Below are positions 50,466-58,509 of a stretch of DNA of 64,000 bases, piece by piece. The notes under the pieces were generated by a model. That model was not told the DNA's origin, searched no databases, and worked only from the letters and a program-made list of their open reading frames with translations. The translations under genes were made by a program, and so were the position numbers. Position 1 is the stretch's first letter, and the number at the start of each line of letters is the position of its first letter. This DNA is from Streptomyces tendae (lineage in GTDB: Bacteria > Actinomycetota > Actinomycetes > Streptomycetales > Streptomycetaceae), in assembly GCF_014650435.1 (NCBI RefSeq), contig NZ_BMUY01000007.1:248001-312000 (forward strand), given 5' to 3'.

Positions 50466-51383
50466 GTGAAGACCAACGTGGCCTTCCCCAGCAACGGCCT
50501 TGCCCTCGCCGGGATTCTCTTCACCCCCGACGACCGCATCGACGACAGGCTGCCCGCCGTTGTCATCTCCCATCCGGGAGGGGGCGTGAAGGAGCAGAGT
50601 CCGAGTGTCTACGCGGAGCGTCTGGCCCGGGAGGGGTTCGCCGCGCTCGTCTTCGACGCCGCCTACCAGGGCGAGAGCGAGGGCGTGCCGCGAGGGCTGG
50701 AGAACCCCTTCCAGCGGGCCGAGGACATCAAGTCCGCCGTGACCCACCTGACCACCCGTGACGACATCGACCCGGACCGGATCGGCGCCCTGGGCATCTG
50801 CGCGTCCGGCGGGTACGTGCCCTACGCCGCGCAGACCGACCATCGCATCAAGGCCGTCGCCACGGTCAGCGCCGCGGACATGGGCTCCGTGATCCGTGAG
50901 GGTCTGGGCCGTACACAGGACCCGGCGGTCCTGACGGCCCTGCTCGACCGGTCCGCGGCGGCGCGTACCGCCGAGGCTCGCGGCGCGGCTCCCGAGATGG
51001 TGGCGTGGATCCCCGACGACGCCCAGGACCTGTTGCAGACTTCCGGCCGGCAGTTCCGGGAGACGTTCGAGTTCTACTGCACCCCGCGTGGCTACCATCC
51101 CCGAGCGGTCCAGGGATGGGTGCTGCGCAGTGTCGACCAACTCGCCCAGTACGACTCGTACGCGATGATCCGGCTCATCGCGCCGCGGCCCCTGCTGATG
51201 ATCGCGGGTTCGGAGGCGGAGACCGCCTACTTCAGCCGGGAAGCGATCGAGCGGGCGGCCGAGCCCAAGGAACTGTGCGTCATCGACGGTGCCACTCACA
51301 TCGACCTGTACGACAGGGACGAACACGTCACGCCCGCCGTCACCAGGCTCACCGAGTTCTTCGGGAAGCACCTGGCCGGATGA
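50466..51383 (+). CDS. alpha/beta hydrolase, YcjY/dienelactone-hydrolase-like
   Basis: 305 residues. The hydrolase core has VVISHPGGGVKEQSPSVYAERLAREGF and the elbow LGICASGGY, in which Cys takes the nucleophile position as in dienelactone hydrolase. The acid lies near PRPLLMIAGSEAE and the histidine in DGATHIDLYD. The GTG at 50466 follows AGGAGA. It is divergent from the MmyB-type regulator and probably repressed by it. The substrate is unknown; the family includes esterases and lactonases. Confidence 0.88.
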   Translation: MKTNVAFPSNGLALAGILFTPDDRIDDRLPAVVISHPGGGVKEQSPSVYAERLAREGFAALVFDAAYQGESEGVPRGLENPFQRAEDIKSAVTHLTTRDDIDPDRIGALGICASGGYVPYAAQTDHRIKAVATVSAADMGSVIREGLGRTQDPAVLTALLDRSAAARTAEARGAAPEMVAWIPDDAQDLLQTSGRQFRETFEFYCTPRGYHPRAVQGWVLRSVDQLAQYDSYAMIRLIAPRPLLMIAGSEAETAYFSREAIERAAEPKELCVIDGATHIDLYDRDEHVTPAVTRLTEFFGKHLAG

Positions 51384-51460
51384 CCGGCCGTCACGGCTCA
51401 CCCGCATCAGCGGCAGTGACCGACGCCGTCTGCCTCCGGCACGCGCCGCAGGTGCCGGGG

Positions 51461-52423
51461 TCAAGGGGCGAGGTCGATGACGACCTTGCCGCGGACGTGT
51501 CGGGCCGCCTGGGTCTCGACTGCCACGCGGATGTCCTCGACGGGGTAGGTCGCTTCCAGGGGTACCCGCAGGCGTCCCGCCGCGACGAGGCGCGCGATGT
51601 TCTCAAGGGCGTCGGGAGCGGCATTGGCGCCGTTGGCGGCAGGAACGCCGTCGACCTGGCCCGCGATGGTGCAGATGCGGTCGTCCGGGACCCCCAGCTC
51701 GCGCGCGACGTGCACCGTTTCCGTGCCGTGCAGGTCCAGGGCTGCGGTGACCGTGCCCAGGCCGAGGTCACGGACTCGGTCGGCCAGGCCCTCGCCGTAC
51801 GCGACCGGTTCGGCCCCGAGGCTTCGCAGGTACTCCGCCGACGACGGCGAGCCGGTCCCGATGACGCGCGCGCCCGCGATCCGCGCGAGCTGGACCGCGA
51901 ACACGCCGACCCCACCGCCCGCGCCGCCGACCAGCACCGTGTCGCCGGGACCGAGGCCGAGGACGTCGAGAGCGGCGGACGCGGTGCTGCCCGCGATCGC
52001 AAGCGTGGCGGCGGTGCGGTCGTCGACACCGTCCGGGGTGTGATGGGCGACGCCGCTGGCGATGTTCCCGTCCGCGTCGATGACGACGTGGTCGGCGACC
52101 GCCCTGGACAGGGCCGCTCCGAACACGCGGTCACCGACCGCGTAGCCGCTCACGCCGGAGCCGACCTCGTCCACGGCTCCGGCGTAGTCGGTCCCGAACC
52201 CGCAGGGCAGGCTCAGACCGAACCGTGCCGCGGTCTCGGCGTCGGCGGTCATGAACCAGTCCATCGGGTTGAGCCCGGCTGCTGACACACGGACACGGAT
52301 CTGCCCGTCGCCCGCCCGGGGGAGGGGCACGTCCCTGAGCGCGAGGACCTCCGGGCCACCGAACGTGTCGAGCAGAACGGCCCTGCTCGCTTCGTCTCGC
52401 AGTGAGTCTCCGTGTTGGTGCAT
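51461..52423 (-). CDS. NADPH:quinone reductase-like MDR oxidoreductase
   Basis: 320 residues, zinc-independent MDR: AGLNPMDWFMTADAE, GFGTDYAGAVDEVG and the nucleotide-binding GGAGGGVGVFAVQLA near residue 165. The ATG at 52423 follows GAGGAG and AGGA elements. It is divergent from the TetR gene at 52502, whose 12-bp-arm palindrome sits between them. The expected role is NADPH-dependent reduction of quinones or enones, induced when the repressor binds its ligand. Confidence 0.92.
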   Translation of the reverse strand: MHQHGDSLRDEASRAVLLDTFGGPEVLALRDVPLPRAGDGQIRVRVSAAGLNPMDWFMTADAETAARFGLSLPCGFGTDYAGAVDEVGSGVSGYAVGDRVFGAALSRAVADHVVIDADGNIASGVAHHTPDGVDDRTAATLAIAGSTASAALDVLGLGPGDTVLVGGAGGGVGVFAVQLARIAGARVIGTGSPSSAEYLRSLGAEPVAYGEGLADRVRDLGLGTVTAALDLHGTETVHVARELGVPDDRICTIAGQVDGVPAANGANAAPDALENIARLVAAGRLRVPLEATYPVEDIRVAVETQAARHVRGKVVIDLAP

Positions 52424-52469
52424 GTCCTGCCCACTCCTCGTGTTCGTGGAGCCGCCCGAAACGGACTAT

Positions 52470-52501
52470 GCTCCGGTTATGGAATCCAGCATAACCGGAG
52501 C
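52470..52501. promoter_or_regulatory. TetR operator of the quinone reductase pair
   Basis: GCTCCGGTTATG (52470-52481) and CATAACCGGAGC (52490-52501) are perfect 12-bp arms with an 8-bp spacer. The palindrome abuts the TetR GTG at 52502 and lies 46 bp from the reductase start. Confidence 0.85.
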
Positions 52502-53089
52502 GTGATCCGTTTGACGAGTCCGAAGCCGCGGGCGACACGGGCCGATGCCGCCCGCAACCGCGATCAGCTGCTCGAGGTCGCGACACGCGTGCTCGCCTCA
52601 CCCGGGGCCGAGACGTCCCTGCGCGCCATCGCCCGCGAGGCCGGTGTGGGTATCGGGACGCTCTACCGCCATTTCCCGACGCGTGAGTCCCTCGTGGAGG
52701 CCGTCTACCGCGACCAAGTCGTCCGCCTCACCAAAGGTGCCCAGGACCTGCTCGCCGACGAGGCACCGGCCGTTGCGATGCGACGCTGGATGGACCTCTT
52801 CGGCAACTGGATCGCGACGAAGAACGGCATGCTCGACACCCTCCCGGCCCTGATCGAGTCCGGCGCGGTCGGCCACGCCCGGACCAGGGACGAGCTCCTG
52901 AACGCCATATCGACGATCCTCGACGCGGGCCGAGCAGCCGGAGACCTCCGACCCGACGTCACCGCCGAAGAGACCGCAGCCGGCCTGATCGGGATCTTCA
53001 CCGTCGCGCACCAGTCCGGCCCGACCGTCACGGCCGACCGCCTCCTGGACATCTTCCTGGACGGCCTCCGACCTCAACGGCACCCGTGA
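52502..53089 (+). CDS. TetR family repressor
   Basis: 195 residues. The helix-turn-helix has NRDQLLEVATRVLASPGAETSLRAIAREAGVGIGTLYRHFPTRESLVEAVY, and the C-terminal domain is of the actinobacterial TetR type (GLIGIFTVAHQSG). The GTG at 52502 directly follows the operator; a TTG three codons later is possible. It is divergent from the quinone reductase at 52423, the likely target. Confidence 0.92.
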   Translation: MIRLTSPKPRATRADAARNRDQLLEVATRVLASPGAETSLRAIAREAGVGIGTLYRHFPTRESLVEAVYRDQVVRLTKGAQDLLADEAPAVAMRRWMDLFGNWIATKNGMLDTLPALIESGAVGHARTRDELLNAISTILDAGRAAGDLRPDVTAEETAAGLIGIFTVAHQSGPTVTADRLLDIFLDGLRPQRHP

Positions 53090-53110
53090 GGAGCAGCCCC
53101 GCGAACGCGC

Positions 53111-53154
53111 CCGGCAGGACTGAGCCGTGCCGGGAGGGGGCTCGGTCCTGCCGG
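53111..53154. terminator. terminator between TetR and aldo-keto reductase genes
   Basis: 16-bp stem (53111-53126 with 53139-53154, one mismatch) and a 12-nt loop, between two convergent genes. It is probably bidirectional. Confidence 0.75.
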
Positions 53155-53178
53155 ACCCCCGTCGGCCCCTTGCCGCCG

Positions 53179-54063
53179 CTAGCGGCCGATCTTGTCCAAC
53201 TCGGCGAGGTCCTCGCCGGAGAGCTGGAGTCCCGCGCCGACGACGTTCTCGCGCAGGTGCGCCACCGACGAGGTGCCGGGAATGAGCAGGATGTTCGGCG
53301 AGCGCCGCAGCAACCAGGCCAGGGCGACCGCGAACGGCGTCGCGTCCAACCGGGTGGCCACGGCGGAGAGCGCCGTGGACTGCAGCGGGGTGAAGCCGCC
53401 GAGCGGGAAGAAGGGCACGTAGGCGATGCCCGTCTCGGCGAGTTCGTCGATCAGCTCGTCGTCCTGACGGTTGGCGAGGTTGTACATGTTCTGCACGCAC
53501 ACGATGGGTGCGATCGCCCGCGCCTCGGCGACCTGCTCCGCGGTCGCGTTACTCACTCCGAGGTGCCGGATCCGGCCCTGCCGCTGGAGTTCGACGAGGG
53601 CCTCGAAGGGCTCGGCGAGCGAGCCGGGCCGGGGCCCCTGAGCGTCGCCGAGCCGGAGGTTGACCACCTCGAGCGAATCGAGGCCGAGGTCTTCGAGGTT
53701 CTCGTGGACGGCACGGCGCAGATCCGCCGGCTGCCGGGCAGGGATCCAGCCGCCCTGTTGGTCGCGGACCGCACCCACCTTGGTCACGATGCGCAGGGAC
53801 GCGGGATAGGGGTGCAGCGCCGCACGGATCAACTGGTTGGTGACACGCGGCCCGTATGCGCCGGCGGTGTCGATGTGGGTGATCCCGAGGGCGGCGGCCT
53901 CGCGCAGCACGGCCAGCGCGCCGCTGCGGTCGGCGGGCGCGCCCATGACCCCGGGGCCGGCGAGCTGCATGGCGCCGTAGCCGAAGCGCGTGACGGTCAC
54001 ATCGCCCAGGAGCCAGGTGCCGCCCGGCAGTGACGCGGAGGGTGTGTTCGTGGTTTCGCTCAT
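53179..54063 (-). CDS. aldo/keto reductase
   Basis: 294 residues with a TIM-barrel AKR fold. The catalytic Asp and Tyr are in HIDTAGAYGP and the Lys in IVTKVGAV. The usual active-site His segment reads VVNLRLGD, so His is absent, as in the YdbC-like branch. NADPH-binding residues lie in the C-terminal LLIPGTSSVAHLREN. The ATG at 54063 is preferred over a frame-open start 20 codons upstream that would cross the operator. It is divergent from the LysR gene at 54157. Confidence 0.92.
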   Translation of the reverse strand: MSETTNTPSASLPGGTWLLGDVTVTRFGYGAMQLAGPGVMGAPADRSGALAVLREAAALGITHIDTAGAYGPRVTNQLIRAALHPYPASLRIVTKVGAVRDQQGGWIPARQPADLRRAVHENLEDLGLDSLEVVNLRLGDAQGPRPGSLAEPFEALVELQRQGRIRHLGVSNATAEQVAEARAIAPIVCVQNMYNLANRQDDELIDELAETGIAYVPFFPLGGFTPLQSTALSAVATRLDATPFAVALAWLLRRSPNILLIPGTSSVAHLRENVVGAGLQLSGEDLAELDKIGR

Positions 54064-54121
54064 GCCGTCGATGCTCGCCCGCGGACGAGCCGCCCATCCA
54101 ATACCGATGCAGTGTCCTGTC

Positions 54122-54136
54122 ATACCCAGTGGGTAT
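54122..54136. promoter_or_regulatory. candidate LysR box
   Basis: ATACCC-AGT-GGGTAT (54122-54136), a perfect palindrome of the T-N11-A form expected for LysR proteins. It is 20 bp upstream of the LysR start, in the divergent gap. Confidence 0.7.
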
Positions 54137-54156
54137 CACCGAGATACGCTGTGGCC

Positions 54157-55020
54157 ATGGACACCTTGGAGACCCGTGAGCTGAGGTACTTCGTGGCTGT
54201 CGCGGAGGAACTGCATTTCGGGCGTGCCGCCGAGCGCCTCGGTATGGCCCAGCCACCGCTGTCCCGGTCGATCCAGCAGCTCGAGCGACGCCTCGGCGTA
54301 CGTCTTCTCACCCGCAACCGTCGCGGTGTCTCCCTGACCGGCGCCGGAGAGATGCTGCTGAACGAGGGGCGCGCGGCCCTCGACGCGACCACTGCCGCCG
54401 CTCGCCGAACCCGTCGCGCCGGTGGCGCCGACAGTCCGGGCGGCCCCCGCAACCGCCTGGTGCTGGCGGTGAAGGCCGGCGCGTCCCACGAACTGCTGCA
54501 CAAGCTCCTCGACGCCTACGCAGCCGAGCCCGACGCCGCCGACGTCGAGGTGCTGCCGAGCGGAACGTGCGAGCAGGAGGGGATGCTGCGCGACGGCCGT
54601 GCTGATGTGGCGCTCATGCACGCGCCGTTCAACTCCCTTGCCGGGTTCGACAGCGAGGAACTGATGACCGAGGGGCAGATCGCTGTCCTGCCCGCGGGGC
54701 ACCCCCTCGCCGCGCGGAGGACCCTGTCCCTGGCCGACGTCAGCGACATCCCCGATCTCCCCCTTGCCCGCTGGTCCCGCCACGGCGCGTACCCGCCCGG
54801 CCCGGGCCCCGAGATCCACGACCAGACGCAGCTTGCCCAGCTGATCGCCCTCGGACGCACCGTGGCCGTCTTCCCCGACTCGGCCCGCGCCTGGCTGTGG
54901 ACCGAGCACACCGCAGTCCCGCTGACCGACGCACCACCCGTCGTCACTCACATCGCCTGGCCCGCCCACAGCCGCTCCCTCGCCCTTGCCGGGCTGGTCC
55001 GTACAGCCACACGGCTCTGA
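54157..55020 (+). CDS. LysR family transcriptional regulator
   Basis: 287 residues. The winged helix-turn-helix spans about 6-66 (ELRYFVAVAEELHFGRAAERLGMAQPPLSRSIQQLERRLG) and the effector domain about 95-280. It is divergent from the aldo/keto reductase, its likely target, with a T-N11-A palindrome between. No ribosome-binding site is seen before the ATG at 54157. Confidence 0.93.
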   Translation: MDTLETRELRYFVAVAEELHFGRAAERLGMAQPPLSRSIQQLERRLGVRLLTRNRRGVSLTGAGEMLLNEGRAALDATTAAARRTRRAGGADSPGGPRNRLVLAVKAGASHELLHKLLDAYAAEPDAADVEVLPSGTCEQEGMLRDGRADVALMHAPFNSLAGFDSEELMTEGQIAVLPAGHPLAARRTLSLADVSDIPDLPLARWSRHGAYPPGPGPEIHDQTQLAQLIALGRTVAVFPDSARAWLWTEHTAVPLTDAPPVVTHIAWPAHSRSLALAGLVRTATRL

Positions 55021-55127
55021 CCCGCCCTCGCCCCGTTCGACCAGGAAGGGAACGACCCGCACGCCGGCCGTCTCGGCGGCCGACCCAGCCGGGCATCGCG
55101 GGGAACCTGAATCTTCGCAACGCCGCT

Positions 55128-55727
55128 TCAGGGGATCAGTGCCCTGCGCCAGTGCTCCGTCACGTGTGCGCGCAGCCGATGGGTATCGATGTGGGCGGGA
55201 TCGACCAGCTGTTGCATACCGATCCCGCGTAGTTGCGCGAAGAGGGCGGTCGCCGTTTCGTCGGGGGCCACGTCGGGGCGGATCGTGCCCTCGGCGATCC
55301 CCGCGGTCAGGTCCTCGCGCAGATCCGCACGGAATGCCTCACTCCGCTCGCGGAAGACGGGTGCCAGGTCGGGCGACGTGGCGGCTTCGGCCCACAGCAG
55401 CAGGAAGACGCGGTTCAGCACGTTCATGCGGCCGAGTTGTCCGACGTAACCGTCGATGAGGCGCAGCAGTCGGTCGAGTCCGGGCGGCAGGCCCTCCAGG
55501 CCGGGGACGAACCCCGCCTGTGCGGTGTGCGCCAGGCGTTCGACGAGGGCCTGCTTGGACCCGAAGTGATGGGTGACGAGCCCCCGGCTGTAACCGGCCC
55601 GTTCGCCCACGCGCGCCAGGGTCAGGGAGCGCACACCCTGCTCGTCCATCAGTTCGGCGGCGGCCCTGAGCAGCGCGGCCTCGGCCTTCGCACGGCGCTG
55701 TGCCTGAGTGCGGCGAGTGGTGGTCAT
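55128..55727 (-). CDS. TetR family repressor
   Basis: 199 residues. The helix-turn-helix has EAALLRAAAELMDEQGVRSLTLARVGERAGYSRGLVTHHFGSKQALVERLA, a variant with a Gly/Leu recognition helix common in actinobacterial TetR proteins. It is divergent from a second, unrelated TetR gene at 55819, with shared inverted repeats at 55741-55771. No enzyme gene is adjacent on its own strand, so the target may be the other regulator. Confidence 0.92.
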   Translation of the reverse strand: MTTTRRTQAQRRAKAEAALLRAAAELMDEQGVRSLTLARVGERAGYSRGLVTHHFGSKQALVERLAHTAQAGFVPGLEGLPPGLDRLLRLIDGYVGQLGRMNVLNRVFLLLWAEAATSPDLAPVFRERSEAFRADLREDLTAGIAEGTIRPDVAPDETATALFAQLRGIGMQQLVDPAHIDTHRLRAHVTEHWRRALIP

Positions 55728-55740
55728 GACGTCGAGCCTA

Positions 55741-55771
55741 ACAAGATACTTGTCATCCGACTAGCAAGTAT
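55741..55771. promoter_or_regulatory. overlapping inverted repeats between two TetR genes
   Basis: ACAAG-ATA-CTTGT (55741-55753) overlaps a second repeat with arms ATACTTG (55746-55752) and CAAGTAT (55765-55771). The two regulators could compete for these sites. Confidence 0.6.
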
Positions 55772-55818
55772 ATGAGGATGGCCGTGGCTGCTCCAGGGCA
55801 CGGAACGGGAGACACCGG

Positions 55819-56391
55819 ATGACGCAATCCACTGGACGGGCGCCGCGGTCGGACGCCCGGGAGAACCGCGCGCGCATCCTGACGGCCGCACGCGCGGTTC
55901 TCGCCGGCGACCCCTCGGCGCCCCTTCAATCCGTCGCGAGGGCGGCCGGTGTCGGTCAGGGGACCATGTACCGCCACTTCCCCGGCCGGGAGGCATTGTT
56001 GGTCGCCGTCCACCAGGAGGAGTTGAACGCGCTCACCGACAAGGCCGTGGTGCTGCTGGCCACGTACGAGCCGCTGGAGGCGCTGCGCCTGTGGTTCGAG
56101 CACCTCATCGGTCACGGCCGCAGCGGGCACGGGGCGGCCGTGGCTGTCGAGGCGGCCGCACGCGCTGGGGGAGGACGGGACGGTCCGCCCGCTGTCGCCG
56201 CGTTGGACCTGCTGCTCGAGGCCGGGAAGGAAGCGCGGCAGGTCCGGTCGGACGCCGAGGCGGAGGACGTCCTGCTGCTCGGAACCTGTCTCTGGCGGGC
56301 CGAGAACGGACCGGCGCGGCGCGAACGCCGCCTGCGGATGCTCACCGTGATCATCGACGGCCTGCGCGCCGACCCGCCCCGGGAGCGGTGA
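55819..56391 (+). CDS. TetR family repressor
   Basis: 190 residues. The helix-turn-helix has ENRARILTAARAVLAGDPSAPLQSVARAAGVGQGTMYRHFPGREALLVAV, with a SbtR/KstR2-like helical C-domain. GGGAG precedes the ATG. It is divergent from the TetR gene at 55727. The following ADP-ribosylglycohydrolase starts 88 bp downstream on the same strand and could be co-transcribed. Confidence 0.92.
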   Translation: MTQSTGRAPRSDARENRARILTAARAVLAGDPSAPLQSVARAAGVGQGTMYRHFPGREALLVAVHQEELNALTDKAVVLLATYEPLEALRLWFEHLIGHGRSGHGAAVAVEAAARAGGGRDGPPAVAALDLLLEAGKEARQVRSDAEAEDVLLLGTCLWRAENGPARRERRLRMLTVIIDGLRADPPRER

Positions 56392-56479
56392 GCGCCGCGC
56401 CCCATCCATTGCGGCGACCGCACCGTGCCGAGTTCCGGCGCGACGGCAGGGAAGCCACCGGTGCGGATAGCCTGCGCGG

Positions 56480-57424
56480 ATGGAGTGCATTCAGCGGGCT
56501 GCCGGCGCGGTCGTCGGCTCGGCGGTGGGTGACGCTTTGGGCGGCCCGTTCGAGTTCGGCCCTCAGGGAGCGTTCTCCGCGCGGTTTCCCACGCCCGGCG
56601 GTGGTGGCGAGATGTGCGGGGGCGGTGGCTGGGACCGTGGCGAGGCGACCGACGACACGCAGATGGCCGTCCTGGTCGCGGAGTCGCTTCTGGAACAGAA
56701 GGGGTTGGACCTGCCGGACATCTTCGCCCGCTTCCAGCGCTGGGCTGCATCGGAACCGAAGGACATCGGTTTGCAGACCGAGGACGTCCTGACCAACGGC
56801 ATGCCGTGGGACCTCGCCGCCGCAATCCACTTCCAGGTCAACCGACGAGCGGCGGGAAACGGCTCGCTGATGCGCGCAACGACCTCCGCGGTCTACTTCG
56901 CGGCCGCCGGCCGACAAGCCACCATGGACGCTGCCCGGCGCATCGCCGCCCTGACGCACGGTGACCGGGCGGCCTGGGAAGGCACCGCGATCTTCCACGA
57001 ACTCGTCCGCCTCCTGCTCGACGGGCACACCGACCCCCTCACCACGCTCGACGACATCCTGGCGTTGGTCCATCCCGACCACCGCGGCCGCTACGCCACC
57101 GTTCTCTCGCCGGACTGGCACCCCGATCAGGCAACCGAGTTCAACGGAGCCGTTTGGCCCTGCCTGGGCTCCGCAGTCTGGGCCCTGCGCACCACGACCA
57201 GCTTCGAGGACGCGCTATGCGCGGCGATCGATCTCGGCGGCGACACCGACACCGTTGCCGCCGTGACCGGAGCCATGGCGGGGGCGTACTACGGTCTGGA
57301 TGCAATCCCGGCCCGCTGGACGGAGCCGCTGCACGTCCCGCTCCCCGGCTTCGGCGGGCGGGTGCTGCGCCTGGCGGACCTGCTCCACCTCGCGAACTGC
57401 CTCGTCAAGGAATGCCGTTACTGA
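56480..57424 (+). CDS. ADP-ribosylglycohydrolase family protein
   Basis: 314 residues with the all-helical DraG/ARH fold. The first metal segment is GSAVGDALGGPFEF, the second ATDDTQMA and the C-terminal one LGGDTDTVAAVTGAMAGA. These supply the two Mg2+ sites used to hydrolyse ADP-ribose from proteins or small molecules. All ligand motifs are intact, so activity is likely. The ATG at 56480 lacks a good ribosome-binding site. No ADP-ribosyltransferase gene is in the window. Confidence 0.93.
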   Translation: MECIQRAAGAVVGSAVGDALGGPFEFGPQGAFSARFPTPGGGGEMCGGGGWDRGEATDDTQMAVLVAESLLEQKGLDLPDIFARFQRWAASEPKDIGLQTEDVLTNGMPWDLAAAIHFQVNRRAAGNGSLMRATTSAVYFAAAGRQATMDAARRIAALTHGDRAAWEGTAIFHELVRLLLDGHTDPLTTLDDILALVHPDHRGRYATVLSPDWHPDQATEFNGAVWPCLGSAVWALRTTTSFEDALCAAIDLGGDTDTVAAVTGAMAGAYYGLDAIPARWTEPLHVPLPGFGGRVLRLADLLHLANCLVKECRY

Positions 57425-57472
57425 AAGCCACGGGGCAGACCGGGCAATGGAGTGTCAGTGCTGTGACCGATT

Positions 57473-57529
57473 CCTTCGCCGAGCCTGGTGACACGCACCT
57501 GCAGTCCGTCGCAGTGGCGTCGGCGAAGG
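57473..57529. terminator. possible weak hairpin in the ARH/MerR gap
   Basis: CCTTCGCCGA (57473-57482) and TCGGCGAAGG (57520-57529) are perfect complements but 37 nt apart. This could be a terminator or a MerR-region element; support is weak. Confidence 0.35.
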
Positions 57530-57594
57530 CAGGTTGCACATGTCGTAACGGCATGTGGTCCAGTGGCCTGTGAGTGAGACGTCGAGAGGTCCTC

Positions 57595-58437
57595 ATGCAT
57601 CTTCCTGTGATTCCCCGCCGGGTCAAGATCGGCGATGCCGCCGCGTTCGCCGGGACGACCCCCCGGGCCATCCGCCACTACCACGCCATCGGACTGCTTC
57701 CCGAGCCGGAGCGGGGCGCCGACGACCGCCGTCGCTACGGCTACGACGATATGATCCGCCTGCTGTGGATCCGCAAAATGGCAGACGTCGGAATCGCCCT
57801 GGAGGACATCCGCACCACCTTCGAGCCCGGCACCGACATCGAGCAGTCCCTCGCCCGTCTGGAGGAATCCCTGGCCGCCCAGGCAGCCGTCATCGAACGC
57901 CAACGGGCCGCGGTGCGCAACTGGCGCGAGGCCGGCGACCCTGTCGGCCTGCTCTCCCCCCTCGTCACCGGCCGCGTACGCCATCTGCCCCCCGGCGCCC
58001 TGCGGCGATCGGATCTGGACACCCTCCTGGTCACTGAGCGCATCTTCGGACCACTCGGCGCGGCCCTTCAGGCTGACCGGTTCATCGTCCTGGCCACCCA
58101 CCCCGAACTGCGGGCCGAGGACGATCGCCTGACCGAGGCCGAGACCGCCCTCGACGACAGCGTCGACCCCGACGATCCCCTTGTGGAAGAAATCGCCGAG
58201 CAGTGGTGCGCCCACGAACTCGCTGTGGAATCCGCCATAGAGGAGGCCGGACTTGACGACACCCTGGATGAACTGGCGGTCCACCAGCCCGATCAGACAA
58301 CGGACCCGGAGGACGGTGAACCGGTGATGAGCGCGCTCCAAGCCATCGGCAAGATGCCGTACGACTTCTCCCCGGCTCGCGTACGGTGCATGGAACGTGC
58401 CGCAGAACTGCTCAATGCCGCCCGCCAGACAGACTGA
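57595..58437 (+). CDS. MerR family transcriptional regulator
   Basis: 280 residues. The MerR winged helix spans about 12-80 (VKIGDAAAFAGTTPRAIRHYHAIGLLPEPERGADDRRRYGYDDMIRLLWIRKMADVGIALEDI). A coiled-coil (about 90-125) and a C-terminal acidic domain of about 150 residues with no recognised ligand motif follow. No metal-binding cysteines are evident, so a small-molecule effector is more likely. The ATG at 57595 follows GAGAGG. The upstream gap carries a long-loop hairpin. Confidence 0.92.
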   Translation: MHLPVIPRRVKIGDAAAFAGTTPRAIRHYHAIGLLPEPERGADDRRRYGYDDMIRLLWIRKMADVGIALEDIRTTFEPGTDIEQSLARLEESLAAQAAVIERQRAAVRNWREAGDPVGLLSPLVTGRVRHLPPGALRRSDLDTLLVTERIFGPLGAALQADRFIVLATHPELRAEDDRLTEAETALDDSVDPDDPLVEEIAEQWCAHELAVESAIEEAGLDDTLDELAVHQPDQTTDPEDGEPVMSALQAIGKMPYDFSPARVRCMERAAELLNAARQTD

Positions 58438-58509
58438 TCGGCCTTCGAAGCACCACGGTCGGCGCACGGTGATCCCTCACCGGCGATCGGCTGATCCGAG
58501 CGAAACCGC

